Source: Rhipicephalus microplus (taxonomy: Eukaryota > Arthropoda > Arachnida > Ixodida > Ixodidae). From it: a stretch of DNA of 64,000 nt. The stretch spans positions 14,399,321 to 14,463,320 of the forward strand of contig NC_134710.1 in assembly GCF_043290135.1 (NCBI RefSeq), read 5' to 3'. The notes beneath the pieces are model-generated. The model searched no databases and was not told the DNA's origin. It worked only from the letters and a program-made list of their open reading frames with translations. Both the position numbers and the translations under genes were made by a program. Below are positions 25,371 to 36,446 of the stretch, in pieces. Each line of letters starts with the position of its first letter. Within the stretch, counting starts at the first letter, position 1.

Positions 25371-25393
25371 ACACTAACGAAGGCTGGCCCACC
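25347..25393. repeat. Perfect-looking hairpin / inverted repeat
   Basis: GGGCCAGCCTTCGTCAGTGT and its reverse-oriented partner ACACTAACGAAGGCTGGCCC are separated by a few bases. They form a stem of about 20 bp with one mismatch. Such inverted ends are typical of Penelope-like elements, one of which lies 1 kb to the right. Confidence 0.85.
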
Positions 25394-25879
25394 ATATCGT
25401 CTCGCTTTATAACTTTTTATGGCAACCCGACTTCGCTACTAATAGTAAATTTAGCTTCCCTTGCGGTGAAGTATCATAATGCTGTAATTATCCTCTTCCT
25501 TAATCGGTAAAAACTCTGAAACGTTCTCTTTTTCTTTTTTACCGCTGCTATCCTTCTCCGCCTCTCCGAATATATATATGTATCCATACTGGCACTTTCC
25601 AGTGATCCTGCATGCAGCTCTTTTTCTCCATTGTGAGTTAATGAACAGTTTCTCTTCCTCATTCTCTCGTATTTCTTAGTCTATCTTCGAACCCAATGTT
25701 GCTCTAAGCTTAATTTCCTCATCAAAGCCTGCCCAGTTATCACACTTTCCGTCTTCGTTTTCTGACTTTCCATGAGCGTACAATGCGAATCTGCGCATTC
25801 CTTACACACTGTGGGACGCCTCATCTTAGTCGGCGACTGCAGCGTTGCCGCTGTATGTATACGTTAGCCACCCGCCACG

Positions 25880-26095
25880 ATAGCTCTCTCAAGGCATTGT
25901 CCATGGCTATCGCTTAATTTTCTGTTCTAGTTCACTGTATCATTGTCGAACGGGGGGAATGGTCAAAGTTCAGCCAGTATGTCGCCGACAGCTCTCTCAA
26001 GGCATTGCCCATGGCTGTCGCTTAACTTTCTGTTCTAGTTCACTGTATCATTGTCGAACGGGGGGAATGGTCAAAGTTCAGCCAGTATGTCGCCG
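25880..26095. repeat. 108-bp tandem duplication (two copies)
   Basis: GCTCTCTCAAGGCATTG begins at 25883 and again at 25991. The following sequence, through GAACGGGGGGAATGGTCAAA and AGTATGTCGCCG, is almost identical in both units. Confidence 0.9.
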
Positions 26096-26340
26096 TGCAC
26101 ACAAATCACGGAAGCGTGTTCTTGAAGTACAGAAGACATACGTTTTTCTGGTGTTTTACGGAAGGAGCGAAAGAACGGAAACATCGACTGCTGCTTTACG
26201 GCAACTCCTGCTGTTTCCCATAAACCGCAGCACAGTTTGTGCTTTAAACGTCCAGTCTCGCTATTTTTCAGGAAACAGATGTTACTCTGTAGTTTCTACG
26301 GTCTGCTCCGACGTTAAAACACGGATATTTTTTACAGTGT

Positions 26341-26736
26341 TATAAAGGGGATGAAAAGAGAAAAGGAATAAAAAATGAATGAAAAAGATAAAAATGGTAG
26401 ACAACAAAAAGCACACGTGTCAGTCGCGTACATTACTATCCGTTATTGTCTATCACCCCATCCAAAAAACATAGTTCTTTCCGAGTGAGCGAGATAGAGG
26501 GTGCACTAACACAATCAAAATCATCGCGTGTCATTTCAGCCGCTTCTACTATCAAACGGGTTAACAAATCTCTGTCTCGATACAGCACGCACGTGTTATC
26601 GAAATAAGGCACACAACCGCACTCCTTACAGTGGATCGCCAAGTGACCATCGGTATCCTTCTGCACTTTAGTGTGGTGCTCTTTTAGCCTTTCATTAATG
26701 CATCTTTTGGTTGTTCCCACATAAACAAGACCACAT
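26341..26736 (-). mobile_element. Penelope-like element, 3' fragment (GIY-YIG end)
   Basis: Minus strand encodes the end of a Penelope-like polyprotein: YVGTTKRCINERLKEHH, then HLAIHCKECG, DRDLLTRLIVEAAEM and ELCFLDGVIDNNG. It is followed by a 3' UTR ending CATCCCCTTTATAA. It is about 90% identical by eye to the plus-strand copy on its right and arranged head to head with it. It lacks the RT domain, so it is a 5'-truncated copy or an inverted tail of a partial tandem insertion. Confidence 0.8.
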
Positions 26737-27735
26737 TCGAGTATTTGAGACAGTTTGTCAGCCTCTGAAACTTACACATGAAGCGCCCTATGGTGATACG
26801 CTCAGGTTCCTAGATCTGTCGTTGCAATTTCAAGATGACCACGTTTGTTGGCTTTATGAGCCCAGGAGCAAAAAGCCATTGTTGCCTTTCTCTTCTGCCC
26901 ATACCAATGTAGTGAAGAGGTCTGTTGCACAAATGTGCCTTTTTAATTCGTTGAAGAAGTCATGGTTTCACCTCATGAAGAAGAGCTTTGAGCAACAGGT
27001 TTTGCGACTGAAGGCAGCAGGCTACCCGCAACGAATGGTTATACGCGTCGCTGAATCGCTACATAGGGGCCTAAAGAAACAAAATAGGCAGCGTATTAAC
27101 ACTTCCTTGCAGCAGCGTAAAACGGCTGTTGTCCCCTATATCCATAGTGTGGCACACAATCTTAAAAAGATTGGTAATAAGGTGGGCGTCCTAGTGGTTA
27201 TGTCTGCTCCTGAAAAACTGTCCAGAATATGTCGCCAAACTTGTCCTGTTTCAAAAGAAAAGAAAGGTTGCCAAATTAAGCATCACAATAAATATGTTGA
27301 GTGTGCACAATCGGTTGTTTACAGCGTGCCCTTGTCATGTGGTCTTGTTTATGTGGGAACAACCGAAAGATGCATTAATGAAAGGCTAAAAGAGCACCAC
27401 AATAAAGTGCAGAAGGGTACCGATGGTCACTTGGCGATCCACTATAAGGAGTGGGGTTGTGTGCCTTATTTCGATAACACGTGCGTGCTGTATCGAGACA
27501 GAGATTTGTTAACCCGTTTGATAGTAGAACCGGCTGAAATGACACGTGATGATTTTGAGTGTGTTAGTGCACCCTCTATCTCGCTCACGCGGGAAGAACT
27601 ATGCTTTTTGGATGTGGTGATAAACAATAATGGATAGTAATGTACGGGACTGGCACGTGTGCTTTTTGTTGTCCACCATTTTTATCTTTTTCATTCATAT
27701 TTTTATTCTTTTTCTCTTTTCATCCCCTTTATAAA
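26737..27735 (+). mobile_element. Penelope-like retroelement, 5'-truncated (RT tail plus GIY-YIG)
   Basis: A 5'-truncated Penelope-like element running into a 3' UTR that ends CATCCCCTTTATAA, the same end as the inverted copy at 26341. The left junction is abrupt at about 26737, where plus-strand RT-tail text begins immediately after the inverted copy. No target duplication was identified. Confidence 0.8.
26738..27637 (+). CDS. Penelope-like polyprotein C-terminus: RT thumb, linker, GIY-YIG endonuclease
   Basis: About 300 open codons. LRFLDLSLQF and DDHVCWLYEPRSKKPLLPFS correspond to the end of a Penelope-clade RT. HTNVVKR and LKKSWFHLM follow, then a Cys-containing linker (CRQTCPVSKEKKGCQIKHHN). 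Next is the GIY-YIG nuclease, with VVYSVPLSCGLVYVGTTERC, arginine in RCINERLKEHH and the likely catalytic glutamate in RLIVEPAEM. The nuclease nicks target DNA to prime reverse transcription. The frame is intact to its own TAG at 27635-27637, but the RT fingers and palm are absent, so the copy cannot be autonomous. The annotated start is where homology begins, not a real initiation site. Confidence 0.8.
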   Translation, partial: RVFETVCQPLKLTHEAPYGDTLRFLDLSLQFQDDHVCWLYEPRSKKPLLPFSSAHTNVVKRSVAQMCLFNSLKKSWFHLMKKSFEQQVLRLKAAGYPQRMVIRVAESLHRGLKKQNRQRINTSLQQRKTAVVPYIHSVAHNLKKIGNKVGVLVVMSAPEKLSRICRQTCPVSKEKKGCQIKHHNKYVECAQSVVYSVPLSCGLVYVGTTERCINERLKEHHNKVQKGTDGHLAIHYKEWGCVPYFDNTCVLYRDRDLLTRLIVEPAEMTRDDFECVSAPSISLTREELCFLDVVINNNG

Positions 27736-27839
27736 CTCTGACGTTTGCAATAAATGTTTAGTTGAAGTTGTGTTGTGTGTTCTTTGTAATAGTGGCTGCG
27801 CTTCCTAGCAAGATGAAGTGTGCAAGTCCAGTCTCGTTG

Positions 27840-28310
27840 TCAAATCTTGTTCACTCCTAGGGGAGCTCCTCCGACGGAAGCGGTAGATGACAGGCATTGC
27901 AGACGCCAGCGCACGCAGCCTTCTGCCTGTTGTGTTCCCACAGCTGCACGTACAATAATATAGTAAAAATAGTTAGACACACGTGACAGAAGATGAAGAT
28001 GCATGCATATGACAAGTACGTGCACCTTAATATAAAAACAATCGTTCAAATATCACATGCAATTAACTTTACTTTCACATCTTGCACAGTCCATCTGAAG
28101 CTGCTCTGAAGAAAGAGATGAATGACAGGCATCGCAGACGCCAGCGCACACAGTCTTCAGCATGGTGTGTGCCCACGGCTGCACAATATGTAAAATAGTG
28201 AGTCACACGTGACCGAGGATGAATACAAATGCATATGAGAAATACGTGCAAGGTGAAATGAAAACATACGTGAGATATGACATGCTAATAATTTCACCGT
28301 GATGTCACAC
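27840..28310. repeat. Diverged tandem duplication, about 236-bp period
   Basis: GATGACAGGCATTGCAGACG at about 27886 matches AATGACAGGCATCGCAGACG at about 28121. Downstream pairs include CACACGTGAC and GCATATGA. Only two copies, diverged. Confidence 0.7.
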
Positions 28311-29093
28311 ATCGTTAAAGACTCATTTGCAACCCCGTAGCGCAACAGCTTAGGAGCGGCGGCCGCAGCCACAACTCCGCGACCCACCGTGCCACTAACA
28401 AGTCGGGGAGTCCTAAGCGAGCGACGTTGTTCAGCTCGAGCAAGCGAACACGTGACCAAACAATGCACTGCACGCGGAGTGTCTGCCGCCAGCGAACTTC
28501 GAACAGAAGAACGAGCGTACGCTTGGCCTCCGCCACGAACAGCGCCGAGCTGCTTTGGACCTAGCGGTGAAAAAATCGACGGTAATGCGGCCCTTTTCCA
28601 CAAACTCGAGCGAGTGCAGCGCGCGAACGCGAGTCCGCTGCCGCGGTCAACGGACGGTGCCGAGCTGCTTGCGACCGACTGATGGGAAAGCCAACTGTAA
28701 TGACGACCAATTTTCAGTGAGTTCCGACGCTAGCGAAAGCCCCGCCAGCCCGTGCTGGTGCACTTACAGCGCGCGACATACTACAACCAAGCTCTTTACG
28801 AGAACCCGCAACGTGTTTTCGACGACTCCCAACACAGCGACGAGGTCTCAGCCCAATATCGTGAGCCCGGAGCCCATCGCGGCGGCGAAGACAGGCGAGC
28901 ACTCGATGAGCGAGCGTACGGGAGGTCAACGGCAATGGTGGCCAATTTCCAGGCGGTCGCAAAGCACAGGCGAACTGCAGACGCTGAAGCTGACCTTCGC
29001 GTTGCATTTCGTGCGTGCTATATACAACACGACCAAGCCCGTTGCCGGCAAGTGCGATCCGTATCGCACAGGCAACAAGTAGAGTAGAATAAA
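28311..29093. other. GC- and CpG-rich block ending in an AATAAA
   Basis: Composition differs sharply from the AT-rich flanks. Loosely repeated words (GCCGAGCTGCTT twice, and GGTAATG/TGTAATG/GGCAATGG followed by CCAATTTTC-like text three times) suggest diverged internal repeats of about 110-150 bp. AATAAA is at 29088-29093. A 175-codon open frame spans much of it (28555-29082) but has no recognisable domain. It may be a 5' CpG region, a degenerate repeat or an old LTR. Confidence 0.4.
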
Positions 29094-31600
29094 GAATGAT
29101 AACCTACTTGCTTTAGAATCCAGCGCTGTTTTCTGCCCTGAGTCGGACTGAAGTATATATCCGATAGGCCTGTTGTCTTCGCCGCCATATTGGCATTTCC
29201 AACTGCTGCTGTCATGTGTTGGTCGTGACTATTATAAAGCCAGAGATATACAGCGCGGCGTGATGACTTGTCGAGACTTGCTCCAGACTTCATGTGTGCA
29301 GCGAAACGCAAAAGCAGCAGCCGACGTTCATCCAAGCGTACACACAAGCCCCATGTCGTAATTCCTAGATCGTCGAATCCAGGCGGTCGTGGTCGAGCAC
29401 TCCAAGCGCGACGCAACGCCAACCATCACCGGCAAAATACGGCGAAATACTGAGCCAGCAGAGGAGGAGAAGGAGGGTGGTCACTTTGGTAACGCTTTTC
29501 GCGCTGACTGCAATCCCCCCCTGGGCGTTTCACCCCTTTAGAGCGTGTTTGGAGACTAAGTGGTTTCGCGCGGCACGCTTCCCTCTGTGGTTGCTCCTCA
29601 ACGGTCTATCAGTTCATTGCGCGCGCCTATTGGGCTCCATGGATTACTCCTTTTTCGGGTAATTTTGCCTTAGAGTGTAGATGTGGTAGGAGCTGTCATG
29701 TTGGCAAGATGCGGAACAGGTGCGGATTCTGCACTTAGGCCTAGTAGGCGCCGAATTAATCGGTGCATCGGAGTCGTGCCGAGGGGCTAAGTCTCTGGAC
29801 TAGGTGAGCGGGTCCGAGCAAGAATGTCCTGCATCGAGTTGTAGGCTCCAGCACCTCCACCAGTGTCACGGTGTCAAAACAGAGGTCTTGCCGCAGAGAT
29901 TGAGACACCAGAAGCAGGTTAGTCTTTTTAATAGAATGCGCAAGCGAGTTCTTTTTCGTCCATATCATAGTCCTTCATGGCACATGCACAACCGCCATTG
30001 TTTTTCTTGAGCAAGCATGTGACAATATTACGCCGTCGTCATTACTTGCACTGTAAGCATCATGCAGCTGCTGCTTCAACGGAACGCAAGCTTTTAACTT
30101 GCCATTAAATAGCGCTTCTGTCACAGCCATGATCAGACTAACAGTGCGAAATTCCCTGCACTCGGATGTTGCAGGTTCCATCAGTGCGATCGAAACAAGG
30201 ATATCGACATGCGTACGCTTTTCGCAACGTCGAAATTGTGAAAATTTGTCGAACAGCAACGTCGTTCGGACGGCAGCGGTGAAGTGCAGGAGAAGATAGC
30301 GTGGACTGTAGTCGTAACTGCATATTTCATTGCTCTATTTAGCTTCGCTGGTCGAGCTCGAGCGTGTTGGTGGCATGCGACAGTTTGTAATATTAACTGT
30401 AATTTTGATACATTCAATGCACAAGGAAAAGTATGCTTTTATTTTGAGCTCGCTGAAAGATATTATTCAATAAATACAATCTAAGTTACTTACGAGCGCA
30501 AAAAAAAAAAAACATCAACGCACGCTGGGACGTGAATTGCAACTTTCTGCTTGTGAGCTAGCAGCTGATCGTTCATCGTCGCTGTCACTTCCAGTGCGTT
30601 GACAACCATCTACGTCCAGCGAAAAATCCTCGACGTCAAGACGGTTTCTTTGAACATCACTGCTGAAAGTAATCTGGGGAATTCTCTCCACCAAACGACT
30701 TCGATAGCACCAACAACACGTCATTTACCTCGCACCACACCCACACGTCGTCCCTCACCCCGTTTGTCTGAGAGTGCGGAGGTCATTACGCTCCGATACC
30801 CGGCAAAAAAAGGAATCGCCACTCACTTGCAGTGTGTTGCCATCTATCGAAGAACGTAAAAAAAAAAAAACAAGCGGTGCAGCGTAGGCCAAGGTTTCAA
30901 AACGCAAATCGCGAGCCTGCGCTACTTTCCGCCTACAATGAATGTTATAGGATTCATGCACTACAAAAGCCCCTACACAAGCACTGACGAATCCTATACG
31001 CACGTAAAGCAAGGCGAGCTTTAAGTGGAATGGTCAGATGATAACATTTAACTATATCCAAAGTGGCTGCAGAAAATCTCGCGAAGCTGATATGTGTACT
31101 CTGTGGGCTATAATTGAAAGCGTCAGTTGCCACGTATTTTCACGAAAACTTCGCGTCTCGCAAAAACAGATCAGATTTATCGTATCACGGACGGTCCGGT
31201 ATAATCACTGATTCACGAAACATACAAAGTGGTTTGTGTTTGTTTTTTGCAAACGCATTAGCACTGCGCCTAGCACCGCCGAACAAGCAATCATTGGGAG
31301 CGTCTGCCTACTTACTGATCATCCTTGAGAGGACGCTCCTGAATTCCGCTCGGCGACGAGACAGTTTATGAACATTGTGAATAGGTGGAACAACGGAGCG
31401 CCACCACCACGCGCTCTCTGCGCTCAAATTTGGTTCCGCCGCTCCACCGCCCCGCGAGATGGCAGGAGCAGTCACGTGGTTCACAGCCGAGCGAGTGGCG
31501 AGCGGGAGCCGCTCAGACCACGGTATTTCAGACAAAGCAGTTGTCGTCACGTCGTAGTTTTGTTTTCGTTGTTGTTTTATAGACGATAGTCTTTCTTGTG
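29094..31600. other. Unassigned sequence
   Basis: No supportable gene. A minus-strand stretch at 30515-30724, rich in Ser/Asp (DGCQRTGSDSDDERSAASS), follows a possible TTTCAG acceptor and could be a terminal exon. Evidence is too thin to call. Confidence 0.3.
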
Positions 31601-31610
31601 GACCTTTGAT

Positions 31611-31690
31611 GCCAAAATTTTGGTCTGTCTGTCTGTCTGTCTGTACATTTGTCTGCCTGTCTGTCTGTCTGTGCATTTGTCTGTCCGCCG
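31611..31690. repeat. (CTGT)n microsatellite, interrupted
   Basis: CTGTCTGTCTGT tracts interrupted by ACATTTGTCTGC and GCATTTGTCTG. Confidence 0.9.
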
Positions 31691-31699
31691 TAACGATAC

Positions 31700-32892
31700 G
31701 CCACGGTACCAAACGACACCCCAAACGGCCAACCTCATCTGCAGCGCCCAACAATATTGCTCAAGTTTCAGCGTTCATACTTGTGCGATCGTCAATTAAA
31801 AAGCAATAATTGCGCGTATCTGAGGCACTATAACACGCCAATATTTTGTATGTGTCTTTATGCTCGAGAAGGCATACATAAGTAATTCTAAGGACCGTAG
31901 AGTTTATCACGCTGCGCTGACAATGCAACGCTTTGCTCAAAAAGGCAAGTGTTTCCAAAGCTTTGCTAAGACGACACGGTGGTGACACCTGCCCGTCGCT
32001 TTGCGATCTACAACTTATCGCTTCCGAGACAGGCGCGCGCGCCTTCCTTCATTTTCGAAGATAACTGCCAGATGGTGCTTGTGTCTATAACGTGCCCCGA
32101 TTCGCTCCTTCGCCTTCCCTGCACGGATCGAGATTCTCAAACGCAGCACGTCCAGACTGCAATACTCCGATCAAAACATCAAACAAACGCGCAGAACATA
32201 AAATGAACGTGTTGTACACTCTCCACATGCAAGAATATTGTCTTTCGATGACATTTACAGTGAAGCATGCAGATACGGGCCTTTTTTTTTAGTGTGCGCG
32301 ATGAGTTCATGCTGTTCGTGTGAGCAAGTCGTGAAATGGCAAACAGGTGTTTTGTGCCCCGTTTCAAGTCTGGCTACAACACATGCACGGAAAAAGTGGA
32401 TTGCACGGTGCGAATCAACAACATTTTGGTGCCGTGAATCACAGACACCCTAAGGAAGGTCTAAGAATAGGAGCAAAGGGTTTATAAGTGCTAGAGTCTT
32501 TTCTACAATGGCTCAGTAATCGGGATGAAGAAGTGAAGGTACGACGAATTGATCCTATTTTTTTTCACGAACCACTGCTGAGGGCTTTCGAGTGACTATC
32601 TGTCAACGATTCAGCTGTCAAACTACTTCTTAAATAAATGCGACTACAAATGTGTGGTAACTGCAAAGTTTAACGAAGATGTTTTGGAAAAGTTGGTGTT
32701 ACGCCAATCTGGAGGTCAAAATGAACATCCATGATTGCCGACGTTCTTGCAATTATACAGCATGCTATCCATTTACAGTCTCGTAAAGCCACCCAAGTAC
32801 GGGAATTGCCAGTTACGTTCTAGTGAAGAGTGACGACTCCTTAGCTTGCGTGATTCAACATCAGCTTTCAAGGAGGATCTGACCAGCCAGTC
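31700..32892. other. Unassigned sequence
   Basis: Nothing recognised on either strand. Confidence 0.4.
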
Positions 32893-32906
32893 ACGCTTGG
32901 ATGAGC

Positions 32907-33043
32907 CGGAAATGTTGTAGGCCCGTGTGCTCAGATTTGGGTGCACGTTAAAGAACCCCAGGGGGTCTAAATTTCCGGAGCCCTCCACTACGGCGTCTCT
33001 CATAATCAGATAGTGGTTTTGGGACGTTAAACCCCACATATCA
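32907..33043 (+). mobile_element. 5'-truncated Ruka-type SINE with perfect target duplication
   Basis: Contains GGCCCGTGTGCTCAGATTTG through TTTTGGGACGTTAAACCCCA and lacks the tRNA head. It is flanked by a perfect 14-bp duplication, ACGCTTGGATGAGC, at 32893-32906 and 33044-33057. Confidence 0.9.
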
Positions 33044-33276
33044 ACGCTTGGATGAGCTTAAGAACACGCTTGACAGATTAGTGCAGAATGAGATTGAGTG
33101 TGACGTAGTATTTAGCTCAATTCGTGCATCAGACAGAATTACCGACAGCATAATTTGTTATGTATGCGGGTTTCTTTGCCGAAAACTCCTAAAAAAATAC
33201 AAATTGTTTTAAGTGCGAGCTCGGACTGACTGGAACGTCTATTATGTCAAAAGCTGCATCAGCTCTTGAGGTTTTG

Positions 33277-33363
33277 ATTGATTGATTGATATATGGGGTT
33301 TAACGTCCCAAAACCACCACATGATTATGAGAAACACCGTAGTGGAGGGCTCCGGGAATTTCG
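33277..33363 (-). mobile_element. Strongly 5'-truncated Ruka-type SINE with perfect target duplication
   Basis: An 87-bp tail fragment (ATTG repeats, TATGGGGTTTAACGTCCCAA, GTAGTGGAGGGCTCC). It is flanked by a perfect 16-bp duplication, AGCTCTTGAGGTTTTG, at 33261-33276 and 33364-33379. Confidence 0.9.
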
Positions 33364-33379
33364 AGCTCTTGAGGTTTTG

Positions 33380-36174
33380 AAGACAAGAGGAGGACGTATA
33401 CGCACCCTAATGCTGTGGTATTTGATCCTTTTAAAGAAGCTGAGCGAAAATTTCAGAAGCACGCCTGCGATAAATAAGTGTATTATTTGACTATTGACTT
33501 TGTGGTAGATAACCAAAACCTCTCATTTCCATGTAAGGAACATTAAGTAGACATGATAGCACAAGTGCTCCACTATTATGTAGAAGTGCGTATGCGCCAA
33601 CATTGCAAACAAGTGAAAAAGAATGAGGCGAACAAGTCTCAAAAGTTGCGCAAGCTTCTTTCGAAACTAGTCCAGTAAGCTGCTACCGCGAAGTCAAAAT
33701 GCATAGCTTTTGTTTTTCACAAGTGTCTTCAATACTGCTTTTCTTTTGAGTTGAAGTGCTGTCCTATTCTGTTTGAGGCCGTTTTGACTATATGAATGCA
33801 TCTCTGCATCGCTGTAATAGAATGTGCCGTTTTTGAATTAAGAGTTGCTCCTTTGCTTTGAAAAATCTCTATAGACCTACATGTGCTGTTCTCCTCTCCT
33901 TGAGCGAGAACTACGCTTGTTAACAATAAAAATATCTGCCGTTCTATGCTCTGAAACCACGATATGAATATGAGGCACGCCGTAGTGAAAAAACACCGTG
34001 ATTTTTGACAATGTGGTGTTCTGTAACGCGCACTGGCATCGCGGAATAGTGTTTTGTCTTTCATTTTTCTGCGCTGTTCTTTCTTTACTTTCAATAAGTA
34101 CCAAGAAGTTCAAGTTCACCCGCTTCTCATTGCACAGCACTCGGGCCAGCTTCATCAAAATGAGACCGCCATGACAAAAATCGAAATTACGTTTTTCTAC
34201 TGCAAGACTTCGACTAACAAGTTATTTTGTCTAACTACTACGTAAACATTACTTCAACCAAGAACTAACTTTTGTCATAAGTACACGGGACTCTACCGTG
34301 GCATGTTTGAATTCATGACTTGATGTTTGTGCATGCGAAAACATATGCTCCTATCGCGAACCTTCGATGTGGTGAATTAAGCATTTTCCACAGCTATTTA
34401 CGCTGTTTCGTCAAAATTAGTAATTTGTCGCTGCTTTTATTAATTTATTTATTTTTTCACTTGTTGTTGAACGAAGGCAGTTTTTTTTTTTTTTTTTTCC
34501 AGATTGAGTTGCTTTCGCGGCCCTGAAGCGACCTGTGCCTGAGCCATTGTCGTTGTGGCGCCATCTCGGGCCTTCTTTGCAAAACGGGGACACAAGTTCG
34601 CTTCTGGAGGCGCCGATGGTCCACCTAAAATACGTCTAACACCGCGGTCATGACAGCGCCTCCTACAGAACCGCGGCTGAACTACCATGCTGGAGCGGCA
34701 GACGCGAGAGCCCTCTCTTGTCGTCTGCTTGCACGCTTGTGTTCGCTGCTCAGTGCATATCTCAGATACACACACTAAACGAGACGGCAAAACGTTACGA
34801 GATGTTTTCGCCAAGCTAGCTAGAGCACCTTGAGAGGAAGACCATACCACGATAGCTTCACGAAGCTGTCCACAAGCGCTGAACTCAGGTTCGCTTTCAC
34901 TATTTAACCTTCGCAAGCGAGGGTAGATACATTATTTGTGGGAACATGGCGTAAAGTATGCGCTAATCAAGAAAAAAAAAAACACCTGCCGCGGAGCCCT
35001 CCACATTAAAAAAATGAAAATTTGAAAAAAAAAAAAAACAGGAAAAAGGTTTTTCGCATGTGTCCGTGCTCTTCTCAAGTTTTTTTGTTTTTATGTTGAA
35101 ACTTAGTGAGAACCATTCGTTCATGCCAAGCTACGACAACCAAAAACGTAAAGCTGAGAACCACGCTTTTTACGCAATGTAGCTTACCTCGAAGTTTGGA
35201 GGTTGGTAAAATATTCGCCGAGGACTTCTTACTCGTGACGAATATCCTCTACCTTCGATCATTTGACGCTGCCTTTATCGGTTATTTCAGTGATATTTCG
35301 ACCAGCTTTTAGTTTCGTTTCCGGGCACGAGTAAATAAAACCTCAGTTCAACAACGTAAGGTGTCGCAAGAGCCACAAGAACCTTGGGTGATCATAGATG
35401 TTTGAAAATTTAAACTTAGCGCACCCCTGCCGACCGTAATAATTTTCCTAGACGCAGTCGCTTCATTTTCACTGGCTATCTCCTCTTCATAGAGCCCCCC
35501 CCCCCCCCCCATTCTTGCTGCCGTTCTTCGTCTGACAGAGCATGGGAAGTTTGAACTGGCTTTTTTTTTTTTTTACGCGGTACCGATTGACAATTCGAAG
35601 CAAGCGGCAATCTCCGCTCTTCTGTTGAATCAGCTGTAGCAGTCTGCTGAAACGTGCTTCTGAAATGTCTTTCTTTCCTTCCTGCGCAGTAGTTCTGTAT
35701 GGCGCTGATATATCTAAGAACATGTAAAATGCCTTAAGCTACACAAAGATTGATTTTAGGCAGGCAGATGCCTACCTAAGATTACGGATAATCTGCTTTT
35801 TAACTCTACCGCTTACCTCCTTTCGTTGTTTGAAGAGTATCTGGCACAACATAAACAAATAAAGATGCTGGCCCTAAGACGCTCTACTTACTTCATTTTG
35901 TTTTGTCAAACCGCGCTGGCGAAAAACTTTTACAGCTTCATCTAGTAGCTCGGTGGAATCGGCGAATAGCAGATGTAGCAGACGACACCCGAGTTTTACT
36001 CCGGCGCCATCGAAGACCACGGGCATGCGCGCTCTTCTCCCGCGGCAGAAAACAAATAGTTCTGTGCGTCACCGCAAGGATCACTACGCGCACGTTTGCC
36101 GTTCTTGAATGAGGAATCGGCAGGACTAGCGACCACATTGGCGAAAGGGGTCGATGACTTCGTGCCATGTCCCC
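33380..36174. other. Unassigned; one possible decayed SINE remnant
   Basis: CACGCCGTAGTG and CTGTAACGCGCACTGGCATCG at 33970-34045 resemble a diverged SINE tail. Nothing else is supportable; poly-A, poly-T and poly-C runs at 34480, 34970, 35020 and 35496 are notable. Confidence 0.35.
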
Positions 36175-36180
36175 TTAGGT

Positions 36181-36440
36181 GCAGGTAGTGGTATGCATGA
36201 TACCGGAGGTACCGGTGCGTGACGGCAACCTGCAAAAAGCGGTTGCCGACGCAAACAAAACGATACGGCAGATGAGTCGAGAGAAATGTTTTGAGGTAGT
36301 CGAAATAAACAGAGAGGGGCATAGCTGGGGTGGTTTTCAAAAAGATGGAATTCACTTCGATATGAGGCTAGGTCATGAGGTGGGTTGGCGGCTTGCAGGA
36401 CGCGCAGTAGCTTTTCGGGGGAGGGGGGGGGGGGCACGCG
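36181..36440 (+). pseudogene. LINE A ORF1 fragment, SGNH esterase-like
   Basis: VVVCMIPEVPVRDGNLQKAV leads to ANKTIRQM...FEVVEINREG and QKDGIHFDMRLGHEVGWRLA. The DGIH(F) matches the DxxH block of SGNH hydrolases, in the style of the esterase domain described in CR1-like LINE ORF1 proteins. The N-terminal catalytic serine block is not visible. The frame is lost in the following poly-G tract. Confidence 0.5.
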
Positions 36441-36446
36441 GGTCCT

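Noticed and set aside
28555..29082. 175-codon frame in the GC-rich block
   Set aside because: Low-complexity composition, overlapping frames on both strands and no recognisable domain.
34449..34916. 155-codon minus-strand frame (Arg/Cys-rich)
   Set aside because: No family resemblance and biased composition; not supportable as a gene.
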